A DNA stretch of 64,000 bases from an uncultured Desulfosarcina sp. (GTDB taxonomy: Bacteria > Desulfobacterota > Desulfobacteria > Desulfobacterales > Desulfosarcinaceae), in assembly GCF_963668215.1 (NCBI RefSeq), contig NZ_OY764190.1:5146001-5210000 (forward strand), written 5' to 3'. This document shows positions 8,619-17,658 of this stretch, in pieces; within the stretch, counting starts at the first letter, position 1, and each line of letters opens with the position of its first letter. The position numbers and the translations under genes were made by a program. Under the pieces are notes generated by a model. That model saw only the letters and a list, made by a program, of their open reading frames with translations. It had not been told where the DNA came from and ran no database searches.

Positions 8619-10421
8619 ATGGGTGGAACCACGTGGGTCTATATCATGTTGGGCATTTATATCATCTATTGCTTTTACTGGGGGCTTAAAGGGTACTTTA
8701 CGGAAAAGACCTCCTCCGGCTACGCCATCGCCGGACGGTCCATTCCCTTTTTCGCCTTCCTTTTGGCCGCTACGGCGGCATCCTTTTCAGGGTGGACCTT
8801 CATCGGCCATCCGGGCCTGATCTGGCGCGACGGTCTGGCCTATGCTTTCGCATCGTTTTACGTACTGACCATTCCCATCACCGGTACCTTCTTCTCCAAA
8901 CGGACCTGGCTGATGGGCAAACGTTACGGCTTCATCACCCCGGGCGACATGTACGCCTATTACTACAACAGTGAAGCGCTGCGTTTTCTGGTCGTGCTCA
9001 CCGCGGTACTGTACTCCATCTTCTATTCCGCGGTACAGCTGATGGCTTCCGCGGCACTGTTCAACATCATCGCCGGCGTACCGGTGACCTTCGGCGCCAT
9101 CTTCATGGCGTTCATCGTCTGGTTTTACGTGTGTACCGGCGGGTTGAAGGCCTCCACCTGGGTCGGCGTCATCCAGTTCATCCTGCTGGTAGGCGGTATC
9201 ATCATCCTGGGATTGTTTGTTGTTACCGCACCTCAGTTCGGCGGTTGGTCTGGTTTTTCCGCAGCCGTTCACAACCTGGATGCCAAATTCCTCGAAGTTC
9301 CCCGGGTCATCAACACGGTCGACTACCTGGGCGGTGCGCCGGGCGAATCCGCCTGGACGGCTGTCATGGTGCTCACCTACATGTTCGCTCTGATGGGCAT
9401 CCAGAGTTCGCCGGCCTTCACCATGTGGACATTCGGCATCAAATCCCCCAAACCGCTGGCCTGGCAGCAGGCTTTCATGTCCACCTTTGTGGTCGGTTTC
9501 GCGCTTTTCTTCTTCACCGCCTTTCAGGGGATGGGCGCCAAGGTTTTGGAATTAAAAGGGATCGAAGCCTTCCAGGGGTTGAACAACGCGACCGTGGTTC
9601 CGACCCTGATGAACGAGTTCCTGCCACCGTTCATGCTGGGCATCGTTTTCATGGGCGCCATCGCGGCCATTCACTCCACCGCGGCACCCTACATCGGAAC
9701 CGGCGGCTCCATTCTGTTGCGCGACATCTACTGGCGCTATATCCGTAAACAGGAAGCCACCCATGCCGAGCAGATCTGGATGAACCGCGTGTTTGCTACC
9801 TTGCTGACCATCCTGGCATTGGTAGTGGGCATGACCTCCAAGGCGGCCCTGGTTATTTTAGGGGCCTTGGCTACGGCCTTTGGCTTCGTCATGTACGTGC
9901 TGCTGGTGGGCGTCATCTGGGGCTTCAAGTTCCCGAGGGTCGGTGCCGTGCTGGGTGTGCTCACCGGCATGGTCGCCGTGTTCCTGACCTATAAGATCTG
10001 GCCGAACCCGCTCTCCATGCACTGTGCTTTCTGGGGAACCGCCAGCGGTCTTGTGGTTGCCTATATCTGCAAGGGCATCGGGATCAAGGACGACGAAGAG
10101 ACCGTGAAACGCCAGGCCGAGGTGCGCACCTTTCTGGATGACATCGACGAACCCAGTGCATCGGGCAAACAGTGGCGCAGTGTTATGAAAATCGCAACGC
10201 CATTGTGGTACTTTTTCGCCATCGGTCCGGCCTGTATCCTGGGCAACAAGGCCTTCTCATTTGCTGGTTTTACCCCTCTGTGGTCCTGGCAGATCGCCTG
10301 GTGGATCCTGGGTATCGTGATGATGTGGGCCCTGTGCTTCAAGGCTGAAATGGCCACCACCAACGAAGTGCAGATCGACCGGGCCGAGAAGGAAACCAAC
10401 ATCGTCGTGAAAGAGGCCTAA
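8619..10421 (+). CDS. Sodium:solute symporter (SSS family), probable acetate/monocarboxylate permease
   Basis: A 600-residue integral membrane protein of the SSS/LeuT-fold family. The N-terminus has a first membrane segment (VYIMLGIYIIYCFYWGL), then the typical AGRSIPFFAFLLAATAASFSGW segment that helps form the Na+ site. About thirteen hydrophobic segments follow, with a hydrophilic loop at about residues 490-525. An AGGAGG Shine-Dalgarno precedes the ATG. It lies downstream of acs and upstream of a 28-residue membrane ORF. Acetate as substrate is inferred from that linkage, as with ActP of enterobacteria; the sequence is not a close ActP copy. Confidence 0.88.
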   Translation: MGGTTWVYIMLGIYIIYCFYWGLKGYFTEKTSSGYAIAGRSIPFFAFLLAATAASFSGWTFIGHPGLIWRDGLAYAFASFYVLTIPITGTFFSKRTWLMGKRYGFITPGDMYAYYYNSEALRFLVVLTAVLYSIFYSAVQLMASAALFNIIAGVPVTFGAIFMAFIVWFYVCTGGLKASTWVGVIQFILLVGGIIILGLFVVTAPQFGGWSGFSAAVHNLDAKFLEVPRVINTVDYLGGAPGESAWTAVMVLTYMFALMGIQSSPAFTMWTFGIKSPKPLAWQQAFMSTFVVGFALFFFTAFQGMGAKVLELKGIEAFQGLNNATVVPTLMNEFLPPFMLGIVFMGAIAAIHSTAAPYIGTGGSILLRDIYWRYIRKQEATHAEQIWMNRVFATLLTILALVVGMTSKAALVILGALATAFGFVMYVLLVGVIWGFKFPRVGAVLGVLTGMVAVFLTYKIWPNPLSMHCAFWGTASGLVVAYICKGIGIKDDEETVKRQAEVRTFLDDIDEPSASGKQWRSVMKIATPLWYFFAIGPACILGNKAFSFAGFTPLWSWQIAWWILGIVMMWALCFKAEMATTNEVQIDRAEKETNIVVKEA

Positions 10422-10451
10422 TCGGCGCAACACAAAAGGGAGGTATTCACC

Positions 10452-10538
10452 ATGAAAAAAGAAGACATCTGGATGATCATTCTGGTTGCCTTCTCCATCC
10501 TGTGGACGGCATCCTTCGGGTGGGGACTCTTCGGATAG
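10452..10538 (+). CDS. Small membrane protein (28 aa), symporter accessory type
   Basis: A 28-codon ORF reading MKKEDIWMIILVAFSILWT then a short Gly/Phe/Trp-rich tail, so one membrane span and little else. It has an excellent GGGAGGT Shine-Dalgarno seven bases before the ATG and lies 30 bases after the symporter stop. Very small single-span ORFs downstream of SSS symporters are a known pattern and are annotated as symporter small accessory proteins. Size, position and the FGWGLFG ending fit. The effect on transport is not known from sequence. Confidence 0.75.
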   Translation: MKKEDIWMIILVAFSILWTASFGWGLFG

Positions 10539-10611
10539 AAGCGATTCCGGCGGCCTGCAGGCAAGACCGCAGTCCGCCGGATCCACTCGGCATAAACAAG
10601 AGGCGATGGGT

Positions 10612-10896
10612 ATGGAAGATAGCAAGCCCATACCCGTCGCCGGCAACTACCGAACAGGGATACGCATCATGTCACTGGCACCCAAAGAAGTCACCTGTCG
10701 CTGCGGTCATTCCTTCATTACCGATCGGGACCGCAGCTGGTGCGAAAAATGCTGCGAGGCCGTCTATTATCACGAAAAAGACAAAAACCGGCATCGCAAC
10801 AACAGCATGTATATCGTTGGCATCATTATCGCCGTGGTCACATTTTTGACCTACGTCTTCATGGAACTCATCGCTTCACCATTGCTCTCCGCCTGA
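10612..10896 (+). CDS. Small zinc-ribbon membrane protein, hypothetical
   Basis: A 94-residue protein with four Cys in two pairs plus an extra one (CRCGH...WCEKCCE, about residues 24-45), a likely zinc ribbon, followed by one membrane span (YIVGIIIAVVTFLTYVFMELI). The ATG at 10612 is chosen because AAGAGG lies eight bases before it; ATG codons at 10606 and 10669 are also possible, the latter giving a 75-residue protein that starts just before the Cys cluster. It follows the symporter unit by 73 bases. I do not recognise the family and propose no function. Confidence 0.65.
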   Translation: MEDSKPIPVAGNYRTGIRIMSLAPKEVTCRCGHSFITDRDRSWCEKCCEAVYYHEKDKNRHRNNSMYIVGIIIAVVTFLTYVFMELIASPLLSA

Positions 10897-11099
10897 TCCG
10901 GGCGGGATTATATAACGATGCCAATCCATCCGGTTGCGCATCGCTCACCCTATTGTCGATTGCCTGAGCTGCCATCGGGCCCATCGGCGATCATATATTG
11001 TTCTATCACTCACCGATGGAGCGGTTCCACGGCTCCACAAAATCCAACATGTGCCATTTGTAATCTTGAAATCCCATAAAATCGGGGGTATTGATAACT

Positions 11100-11468
11100 A
11101 TGGCCAAAAAAATACTCATCGTCGATGACGAACCCAGCATCACGGTGCCGTTGAAGTTCTTGATGGAGCAGAATCGTTTCGACGTGATGGTGGTTCACAG
11201 CGGGGAAGACGCCCTGACGGCCATCGAAGCGTTCGAGCCGGATCTGGTTCTGCTGGACGTGATGCTGCCCGCTGTGGACGGATTTCAGGTTTGCCAGAGC
11301 ATCAGAGGAAATCCTTTGCGAAAGAGCCTCAAAATCGTTTTTTTATCGGCCATGACCCGTGACTTGGATATTGCCAAGGGAAATACTCTCGGCGCCGACG
11401 CCTATATCACCAAGCCCTTTTCCAATGCCGAGGTGGTCAGGCAGGTCAAAGACCTACTTTCCGGATGA
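11100..11468 (+). CDS. Response regulator, stand-alone receiver domain
   Basis: A 122-residue CheY-type receiver. The acidic pocket is D9-D10-E11, the phospho-acceptor is D53 (LLDVMLP), the switch Ser is S83 and the conserved Lys is K105 (KPF). No output domain is present. The ATG at 11100 is preferred over a TTG at 11091 because it gives the usual N-terminus and has a GGGGG stretch upstream. The stop overlaps the next gene as ATGA, so this receiver is translationally coupled to the kinase-like/exonuclease fusion, its probable partner. That partner lacks the kinase histidine, so phosphorylation may come from elsewhere. Confidence 0.92.
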   Translation: MAKKILIVDDEPSITVPLKFLMEQNRFDVMVVHSGEDALTAIEAFEPDLVLLDVMLPAVDGFQVCQSIRGNPLRKSLKIVFLSAMTRDLDIAKGNTLGADAYITKPFSNAEVVRQVKDLLSG

Positions 11469-13657
11469 GACTGAGCAATAAATTCTGGCTGTTCGCAGCC
11501 GTCTGCATCGCATTTACCAATGCCATTGCGGTGATTCTGGCCGTTTTGTTCTGGCGGCAGATCAGCCCTTTCGAACGTCAGACGCTGATCCGGCTGCTCA
11601 GCGAGCAGTTCTGGTATTTTTTTGCCACCGGGGTTTTCCTGTTTGCCGCCTTTGGGTTCACCCTGGATTGGTTTTTCCGCTTTTACATCCTGCCATTGAT
11701 TCAAATGGTGGAAGAAACCCGTGTGATGAATACCGTCAACCCGGCGCATCGGCTTAAAATCGACGGCAGCCGGGAAATCAAGGAACTGGCCGAGTTGATC
11801 AACGCCTGCGGCGACCAGGTCGAGACGGCCAAGCATATTATCGACCAGACCGTGGAATCGGCCAAGGCCAAAACCGAGGCGGAAAAAAACATCCTGGCCA
11901 CCATTATGGCCGAACTCACCCAGGGGGTGCTGATCTGCGACACCGTGGGGCGCATCCTGTTGTACAATCGACAGGCCCAGCATGTGCTGGACAAAAGCCG
12001 GCGGCCGGATGACGAGATAGAGGAGAATAAAGGCGGCGAAGACGCTTTGCCCGAAGGTTTCGTCGGGCTGCACCGCTCGGTCTATTCATTGATCGACAAA
12101 AACCTGATCCAATACGCTTTACGGGAGGTTCAGCGCAAGCTGGACCAGGGCAAAGAAGACGCATCTTCCCATTTTGTCGTGGTCACCCAAAAAAGGCGAC
12201 AGCTTCGGATCGAAACCCTGCCGATTTTGGACGAAGATCAGCGTTTTGCCGGATTTGCCCTGATTTTTTCGGACATTACCCATCAACTGAAACACACCGG
12301 CCAATTGAACGAACATCTGAAAAACATGGCCAAATCCCTGCGATCTTCCATCGCTGCGATTCGTTCCACCGTGGATTTGATGATTCAATTTCCCGATATG
12401 CCTGTAGCGCAGAAAAACGACTTTCTGGGGATTGTCTCCGAGCAGGCCGAAGCGTTGAGCCGGGTGTTGCGAAACGAATTGACCGAGACCAGCATTTATG
12501 CCAAGTCCCGATGGCCGCTCGCTCCCATTCTGGTGACCGATTTTATCGCAGCCCTTCAAGAGGAAGCCCTTATTCTGACGGAAATCGACATCGAGGTTGC
12601 CGAATGCGATAAGCGCTGCATGATCCGGGTGGACAACTACGCCTTGATCCTCGCCATCCGTTTCGTTCTCGATTGCCTGAAAAAAGAGTTCAACCGGGAT
12701 TGCAGCCGAATTCGGTTGACCGCACCGGGCAACCTGGTACAGATCGACCTGATCTGGAACGGCCCGCCGTTGAAAATCGAAACCTTGCGCCAGTGGAGCG
12801 ATCTGCCCCTGACCGCGCCGCAAAAAGGGCTTCCCCTTACCCTGAAAGAGGTGTTGGAACACCACCATGCCGAAATCTGGCCCCATACTGACGACCGGGA
12901 GGACGGTATCGGCTGTCTACGATTGTTCATTCCCATGGTTCAATCCGAGAAAACGTCTGAGGAGGATGTCCGCCAGGTCGCCTTGCTTCCCAAGAAACGG
13001 CCGGAATTTTACGATTTCGACCTTTTCAGCCGAACCGGCCAGGCACCGGAACTGGAAAAACGGCTGCTGGGCGAGCTGACCTACACCGTGTTCGATACGG
13101 AGACCACCGGATTGGATCCGCGCGGCGGAGACGAGATCATTTCCATTGGCGCAATCCGTATCGTCAACGGCCGACTGTTGCACACGGAAACCATCGACCA
13201 ATTGGTGGACCCTTGTCGCCCCATTCCCGGCGAGTCGATCAAATATCACGGGATTACCGATCTGATGGTCGCAGGCATGCCGACCATCGACAAGGTGCTG
13301 TCATTTTTACATCGCTTCGCCCAGGATACGGTTTTGGTCGCCCACAACGCGGCCTTCGACATGCGCATGCTGGAAATGAAGGAAAAAACCACGGGAATTC
13401 ACTTCGCCCATCCGGTTCTCGACACGATGCACCTTTCCGCCATCGTTCATCCCGCCCACGAGGACCATTCCCTGGACGCCATCGCCCCGCGGCTGGGTGT
13501 AAGCCTGACCAAACGCCATGACGCCTTGGGAGACGCCATCACCACTGGTGAAGTGTTTCTGAAAATCATCCCGCTGCTCAACGAAAAGGGGATCTATACG
13601 CTCAAAGACGCATTGGTCGCCTCCCAGAGAACCTATTACAGCCGGCTCAAGTACTGA
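11465..13657 (+). CDS. Degenerate membrane histidine kinase fused to DnaQ-type 3'-5' exonuclease
   Basis: A 730-residue fusion. Two membrane segments at about residues 8-30 and 48-75 are followed by a HAMP-like linker (76-140), a PAS-like domain (141-275), a DHp-like helix pair (280-345), an ATPase-like region (355-490) and a DEDDh exonuclease domain (537-710). In the DHp segment the usual SHELRTPL reads AKSLRSSI, so the phospho-accepting His is Lys290, and no clear N box is seen: a probable pseudokinase. The exonuclease looks intact: D544-T-E546, H627 with D632, and H685 with D690. It overlaps the receiver gene by 4 bases and the next gene by 1. A DNA- or RNA-cleaving output at the membrane is inferred. 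Confidence 0.85.
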   Translation: MRLSNKFWLFAAVCIAFTNAIAVILAVLFWRQISPFERQTLIRLLSEQFWYFFATGVFLFAAFGFTLDWFFRFYILPLIQMVEETRVMNTVNPAHRLKIDGSREIKELAELINACGDQVETAKHIIDQTVESAKAKTEAEKNILATIMAELTQGVLICDTVGRILLYNRQAQHVLDKSRRPDDEIEENKGGEDALPEGFVGLHRSVYSLIDKNLIQYALREVQRKLDQGKEDASSHFVVVTQKRRQLRIETLPILDEDQRFAGFALIFSDITHQLKHTGQLNEHLKNMAKSLRSSIAAIRSTVDLMIQFPDMPVAQKNDFLGIVSEQAEALSRVLRNELTETSIYAKSRWPLAPILVTDFIAALQEEALILTEIDIEVAECDKRCMIRVDNYALILAIRFVLDCLKKEFNRDCSRIRLTAPGNLVQIDLIWNGPPLKIETLRQWSDLPLTAPQKGLPLTLKEVLEHHHAEIWPHTDDREDGIGCLRLFIPMVQSEKTSEEDVRQVALLPKKRPEFYDFDLFSRTGQAPELEKRLLGELTYTVFDTETTGLDPRGGDEIISIGAIRIVNGRLLHTETIDQLVDPCRPIPGESIKYHGITDLMVAGMPTIDKVLSFLHRFAQDTVLVAHNAAFDMRMLEMKEKTTGIHFAHPVLDTMHLSAIVHPAHEDHSLDAIAPRLGVSLTKRHDALGDAITTGEVFLKIIPLLNEKGIYTLKDALVASQRTYYSRLKY

Positions 13658-14751
13658 TGATTAAAAAGCTTTTTATCGATGCCGAAGTCGCCGATCATCC
13701 GCAAACCCGGGACTTTTGCAGCCAAGCCCATCTTCCCGTAGAACTCGTAAACGACCCTTTGACCCTGTACAAATGGATCAATGCGGCCGACGACCCTGTC
13801 CAGCGCGGCAAGCAGGTCCTGTACCTGACCCGCAACAAAGGCGGTTTTTTGAAACCCTGCCCGGGTACGCGGGAATACATGTGCTGCGATTACCGGATTT
13901 TGCACATTGCCTCCTTTTGCACCATGGATTGCTCCTATTGCATCCTGCAAAGCTATTTCCATCCGCCGCTGCTTCAATTTTTCGTCAACCGCGAGGACCT
14001 GGACGCCGAACTGACCGCATTTTTTCAAACGGGTACCGTCGGCCGGGTGGGAACCGGCGAGTTCACCGACAGTCTGATCTGGGAAAAATGGACCGACCTG
14101 ACCGAATATCTGGTGAACCGTTTTTCCCGACAGGAGAAGTCCGTTCTCGAGTTGAAGACCAAGACCGTGGCCATCGACCGCCTCAAGGGATTGGACCATC
14201 GCAGGAAAACGATTCTGGCCTGGTCGTTGAATACGCCCGCGGTCATGAAGTCCGAAGAGCGGCGTACGGCCTCTTTGGAAGCGCGACTATCGGCGGCCGC
14301 CCGCTGCCAGCAATGGGGCTATCCCCTGGCGTTTCACTTCGACCCCATGGTGATCTACCCGGGTTGCGAAGTCGATTACCGCGAGGTCGTCCGACGGCTG
14401 TTTCAGCGGATCGATCCGCAAAACATCGTCTGGATCAGCATTGGCACCTTTCGCTTCATGCCGGCACTCAAGTCCGTCATTTCCCGGCGATTTCCGGACT
14501 CCACCATTGCGTACGGCGAATTTATCACCGGACTGGACAACAAAATGCGCTACTTCAAGCCCCTTCGCATCGACCTGTATCGCAAGATGGTGGACTGGAT
14601 CCGTCAGGCGGCGCCGGATGTGACTGTCTATTATTGCATGGAGGACGAAGAGGTGTGGCAAAAGACCATGGGCATGGTCCCCCAGCCGGAAGGTGGGATC
14701 GGGCGGATGCTGGATGACAGTGCCGCAAAGATCTGCAACCTGAAACCATAG
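13657..14751 (+). CDS. SPL-family radical SAM protein (spore photoproduct lyase-like)
   Basis: A 364-residue radical SAM protein. C88-x3-C92-x2-C95 (CTMDCSYC) is the cluster-binding motif with the spacing of the spore photoproduct lyase family. The preceding LTRNKGGFLKPCPGT and following LELKTKT fit SPL-like proteins. True SPL repairs a thymine dimer in spores; this organism is unlikely to make spores, and such homologues in non-spore-formers have no settled role. The start ATG overlaps the TGA of the exonuclease fusion, and the next gene begins directly after the stop, so it belongs to a four-gene operon with a nucleic-acid theme. Confidence 0.85.
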   Translation: MIKKLFIDAEVADHPQTRDFCSQAHLPVELVNDPLTLYKWINAADDPVQRGKQVLYLTRNKGGFLKPCPGTREYMCCDYRILHIASFCTMDCSYCILQSYFHPPLLQFFVNREDLDAELTAFFQTGTVGRVGTGEFTDSLIWEKWTDLTEYLVNRFSRQEKSVLELKTKTVAIDRLKGLDHRRKTILAWSLNTPAVMKSEERRTASLEARLSAAARCQQWGYPLAFHFDPMVIYPGCEVDYREVVRRLFQRIDPQNIVWISIGTFRFMPALKSVISRRFPDSTIAYGEFITGLDNKMRYFKPLRIDLYRKMVDWIRQAAPDVTVYYCMEDEEVWQKTMGMVPQPEGGIGRMLDDSAAKICNLKP

Positions 14752-15405
14752 ATGACGGAATTCAGAAAAAAATGCTGGCTGGCAGGAATTTTCCTGTTTT
14801 TCGTATTCGGGTGGGGGCAACTTTGCGCCCAGGACTGGGTCGCGGTGCGTTGGGTTGCCGATGGGGACACCATTGTTCTGGCAGACGGCAGACATGTGCG
14901 CTACATCGGCATCGACACGCCCGAGGTTGCCCATGAAAACCGTCGGGCCGAACCCTTTGGGGAGGCTGCAAAGGCGTTCAACCGCGAGCTGGTGATGGGA
15001 AAACGGATCCGACTGGAGACGGATCGTGAAAAAATGGACCGTTATGGCCGGCTACTGGCCTATGTGTATCGGGAAGACGGTCTTTTTGTAAACACCGAGC
15101 TTTTGCGCCGCGGACTTGCCTATGTTCTGTACCATTTTCCCAATCATGCAAAGGTCGGTGAATTGCTGGCCGTTCAGCGTGAGGCCATGGGGCAGGGCAG
15201 GGGAATCTGGCAGCGAGTCAGCAAAGACGAACGACCGGATCATGCCTATCTGGGCAACCGCCGTTCAAAACGGTTTCACGTTTACGACTGCCCCCAGGGC
15301 AACCGTATGTCGGCAAACAACAGGATCCGGTTTGAAAATCAGTGGGCGGCCTTTTGGGAGGGGTACGCGCCGGCAAAAGGGTGTATCGTTTTTCCGCCGG
15401 AATAA
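14752..15405 (+). CDS. Secreted staphylococcal nuclease-like (thermonuclease) protein
   Basis: A 217-residue protein with an N-terminal signal peptide (about residues 1-26, hydrophobic core FLFFVFGWG) and an SNase OB-fold domain at about 30-155. The catalytic pattern is visible: ADGDTIVL, RYIGIDTPEV (Arg and Glu), and DRYGRLLAYVY (Arg). The C-terminal 50 residues (GNRRSKRFHVYDC then NRIRFENQWAAFWEG) resemble the small Cys-containing metal-binding tail seen after some SNase domains. It probably degrades DNA or RNA outside the cytoplasm. The ATG follows the TAG of the radical SAM gene with no gap. Confidence 0.88.
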   Translation: MTEFRKKCWLAGIFLFFVFGWGQLCAQDWVAVRWVADGDTIVLADGRHVRYIGIDTPEVAHENRRAEPFGEAAKAFNRELVMGKRIRLETDREKMDRYGRLLAYVYREDGLFVNTELLRRGLAYVLYHFPNHAKVGELLAVQREAMGQGRGIWQRVSKDERPDHAYLGNRRSKRFHVYDCPQGNRMSANNRIRFENQWAAFWEGYAPAKGCIVFPPE

Positions 15406-15425
15406 CGGCTTCGTAACAAGCCCAT

Positions 15426-15457
15426 AAAAAAAGGAGAGCCGAAGCTCTCCTTTTTTT
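15426..15457. terminator. Bidirectional rho-independent terminator
   Basis: GGAGAGC and GCTCTCC form a stem at 15433-15450 around a CGAA loop, flanked by an A-run on the left and a T-run on the right, so it works in both directions. It separates the SNase gene (+) from the convergent EF-G-like gene (-). Confidence 0.9.
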
Positions 15458-15475
15458 CAAAGCGAAAAGGTGACG

Positions 15476-17551
15476 TTAATCTTCCCGCTCGGCCTTGATC
15501 TGTTCGATCACTTTGGTAGCGATCTGGGCCGGGACCTCGTCATAGCGCAAGAATTCCATGGTGTACATTCCACGGCCGCCTGTCATGGATCGAAGGTCGG
15601 GCGCGTAGGTCTGGAACTCGGCCAGCGGGACTTCCGCGTTGATGACCTGATTCTTGCCCGCGGAGTCCATGCCCAGAACACGTCCGCGCCGGCTGTTCAT
15701 GTCTCCCATAATATCCCCCATGTATTCGTCCGGGGTAGTTACGGTCACTTTCATGATCGGCTCCAGCAGAACCGGTTTGGCCTCTTCGCAGGCCTTTTTG
15801 TACGCCAGGGAGCCGGCCACTTTGAAGGCCATTTCCGACGAATCCACGGCGTGGTAGCTGCCGAAATCCACCGTCGCCCGGAAATCCACGCAGGGAGAAC
15901 CGATCAGCGGTCCCTTCTGGCAGGCTTCGACAATGCCCTTTTCCACGGCCGGGATGTACTGCCTGGGGATCACACCGCCCACGATGGCATCGACGAATTC
16001 GAAGCCGGCACCCCGGGGAAGGGGTTCCATAACGATCCAGCAGTCACCGTACTGGCCGTGGCCGCCGGACTGTTTCTTGTGTTTTCCCTGGACGCGGACC
16101 TTTTTCTTGATAGTTTCACGATAGGGGATTTTGGGGGTTTTCAGCAGCACTTCCACATTGAACTTGCGCTTGAGCTTCTCGATGGTGCTCTCGATATGAA
16201 CCTGTCCCAGACCGGAAAGCAGGATTTCCTTGGTTTCCGCGTTGCGATCCAGGATCAGGGCCGTGTCCTCTTCCAGCAGTTTGGTCAGGGAAATGTAGAT
16301 CTTGTCTTCATCACCGGTTGCCTTGGACTCCAGGGCAAAGGAGATCAGGTGCGGCATGGGTGAAGCACAAGTGTATTGAATCTTGGCGTTGTCGTCGCAC
16401 AGGGTGTCCCCGGTTTTGGTCTCCTTGAGTTTGGCCACTGCAACGATGGATCCGGGTCCGGCCTCTTTGGCCGGCTTCTGTTCCTTGCCGGCAATGGTGA
16501 GCAGTTGGTTGAACCGCTCCTTGGTTTCCTTGTTCGCATTGTAAAAGGTTCCGTCACTGCCGAGTTTTCCGGAGACCACCCGGAAAATGGTCAGTCGGCC
16601 GGCATAGGGATCGGCTACGGTTTTAAACACAAAGGCGGAAAAGGGCGCATCGGGATCCGGAGCCCGTTCGATTTCCTCTTTCTTGACCGGATCCACGCCT
16701 TTGCGGGGAGCCGTTTCCAGGGGGGAGGGCAGACAGTTGGCCATGAAGTCCATGAGCAGGTCCACCCCGATATTGGCCGTGGCCGAGCCGCACAGCACCG
16801 GTGCGAAGGTACGGTTGAGGATTCCTTTCTTGAGGGTATCCCGAAGCTCCTGATTGGTAATTTCCTCTCCCTCCAGGTAGCGCTCGATGAGTTCGTCGTC
16901 GGCTTCGGCCACGTTTTCAATCAGCGTTTCCCGCTCGGTTTCCACCGTATCCTGCATGTCGGCGGGGATATCGATTTCAGAGGCATTGCCGCTGTCGTCG
17001 TACGTATAGGCTTTCATGCCGATCAGATCGACGATTCCGTTGAAGTCCGCCTCGGCGCCGATCGGCAACTGGAGGATGATGGGTTTGGGGGTCAGACATT
17101 GTACGGCGTCTTCCACAGTGCGGCTGAAATCGGCGCGTTCGCGATCCAGCTTGTTGACGAAAATAGCGCAGGGCAATTCGTATTCGGATGCGAATTCGGC
17201 GACCTGTTCGGTCTGGACCTTGACACCGTCCACGCCATCCACGAGGATGAGGGCCGTGTCGGCAGCCTGCATGCACAATTTGGCATCGGAGATGAAATTC
17301 TGGTCGCCGGGGGTGTCGATCAGACTGATAGTATGTTTTTTCCAGGGCAGCTGGAAAAAACCGCTGGAAAGGCTGGATTGCCGCTTGAGTTCTTCCGGTT
17401 CGAAATCCATTACCGTGTTGCCGTCTTCCACGCGTCCGACGCGGGTCGTCATGCCGGCCTTGTTAATCATGATTTCAGCAAGGGAGGTTTTCCCCGCCCC
17501 GCCATGGGCAACCAGGGCAACGTTTCTTAAGGTTTCGTTCATTTGACCCAC
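15476..17551 (-). CDS. Elongation factor G-like GTPase (EF-G paralogue)
   Basis: A 691-residue translation GTPase with EF-G domain order. The P-loop is HGGAGKTS (residues 16-23) rather than AHIDAGKT of canonical EF-G, and G3 is DTPGD followed by QNF in place of the usual GHVDF. NKLD is present for guanine specificity. These changes are typical of the EF-G-like paralogues found beside a normal fusA. The GTG at 17551 has AGGAG five bases upstream; an ATG three codons later is also possible. It stands alone between a terminator and a 107-base gap, not in the usual ribosomal-protein operon, so it is not the housekeeping EF-G. Its cellular role is not settled. Confidence 0.9.
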   Translation of the reverse strand: MGQMNETLRNVALVAHGGAGKTSLAEIMINKAGMTTRVGRVEDGNTVMDFEPEELKRQSSLSSGFFQLPWKKHTISLIDTPGDQNFISDAKLCMQAADTALILVDGVDGVKVQTEQVAEFASEYELPCAIFVNKLDRERADFSRTVEDAVQCLTPKPIILQLPIGAEADFNGIVDLIGMKAYTYDDSGNASEIDIPADMQDTVETERETLIENVAEADDELIERYLEGEEITNQELRDTLKKGILNRTFAPVLCGSATANIGVDLLMDFMANCLPSPLETAPRKGVDPVKKEEIERAPDPDAPFSAFVFKTVADPYAGRLTIFRVVSGKLGSDGTFYNANKETKERFNQLLTIAGKEQKPAKEAGPGSIVAVAKLKETKTGDTLCDDNAKIQYTCASPMPHLISFALESKATGDEDKIYISLTKLLEEDTALILDRNAETKEILLSGLGQVHIESTIEKLKRKFNVEVLLKTPKIPYRETIKKKVRVQGKHKKQSGGHGQYGDCWIVMEPLPRGAGFEFVDAIVGGVIPRQYIPAVEKGIVEACQKGPLIGSPCVDFRATVDFGSYHAVDSSEMAFKVAGSLAYKKACEEAKPVLLEPIMKVTVTTPDEYMGDIMGDMNSRRGRVLGMDSAGKNQVINAEVPLAEFQTYAPDLRSMTGGRGMYTMEFLRYDEVPAQIATKVIEQIKAERED

Positions 17552-17658
17552 TCAAGCTCCTCTCTTCATTGAAATTTCTGCACTTCGGTTAGATTTTCAT
17601 TAAAACAAGCATTATTAGATCGACGGAGAAAAAAAATCAAGTTCAAAAAATCGGATAG

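Noticed and set aside
16376..17530. 384-codon open frame antisense to the EF-G-like gene
   Set aside because: Same mirror effect; the EF-G-like protein has all domain motifs and the antisense product has none.
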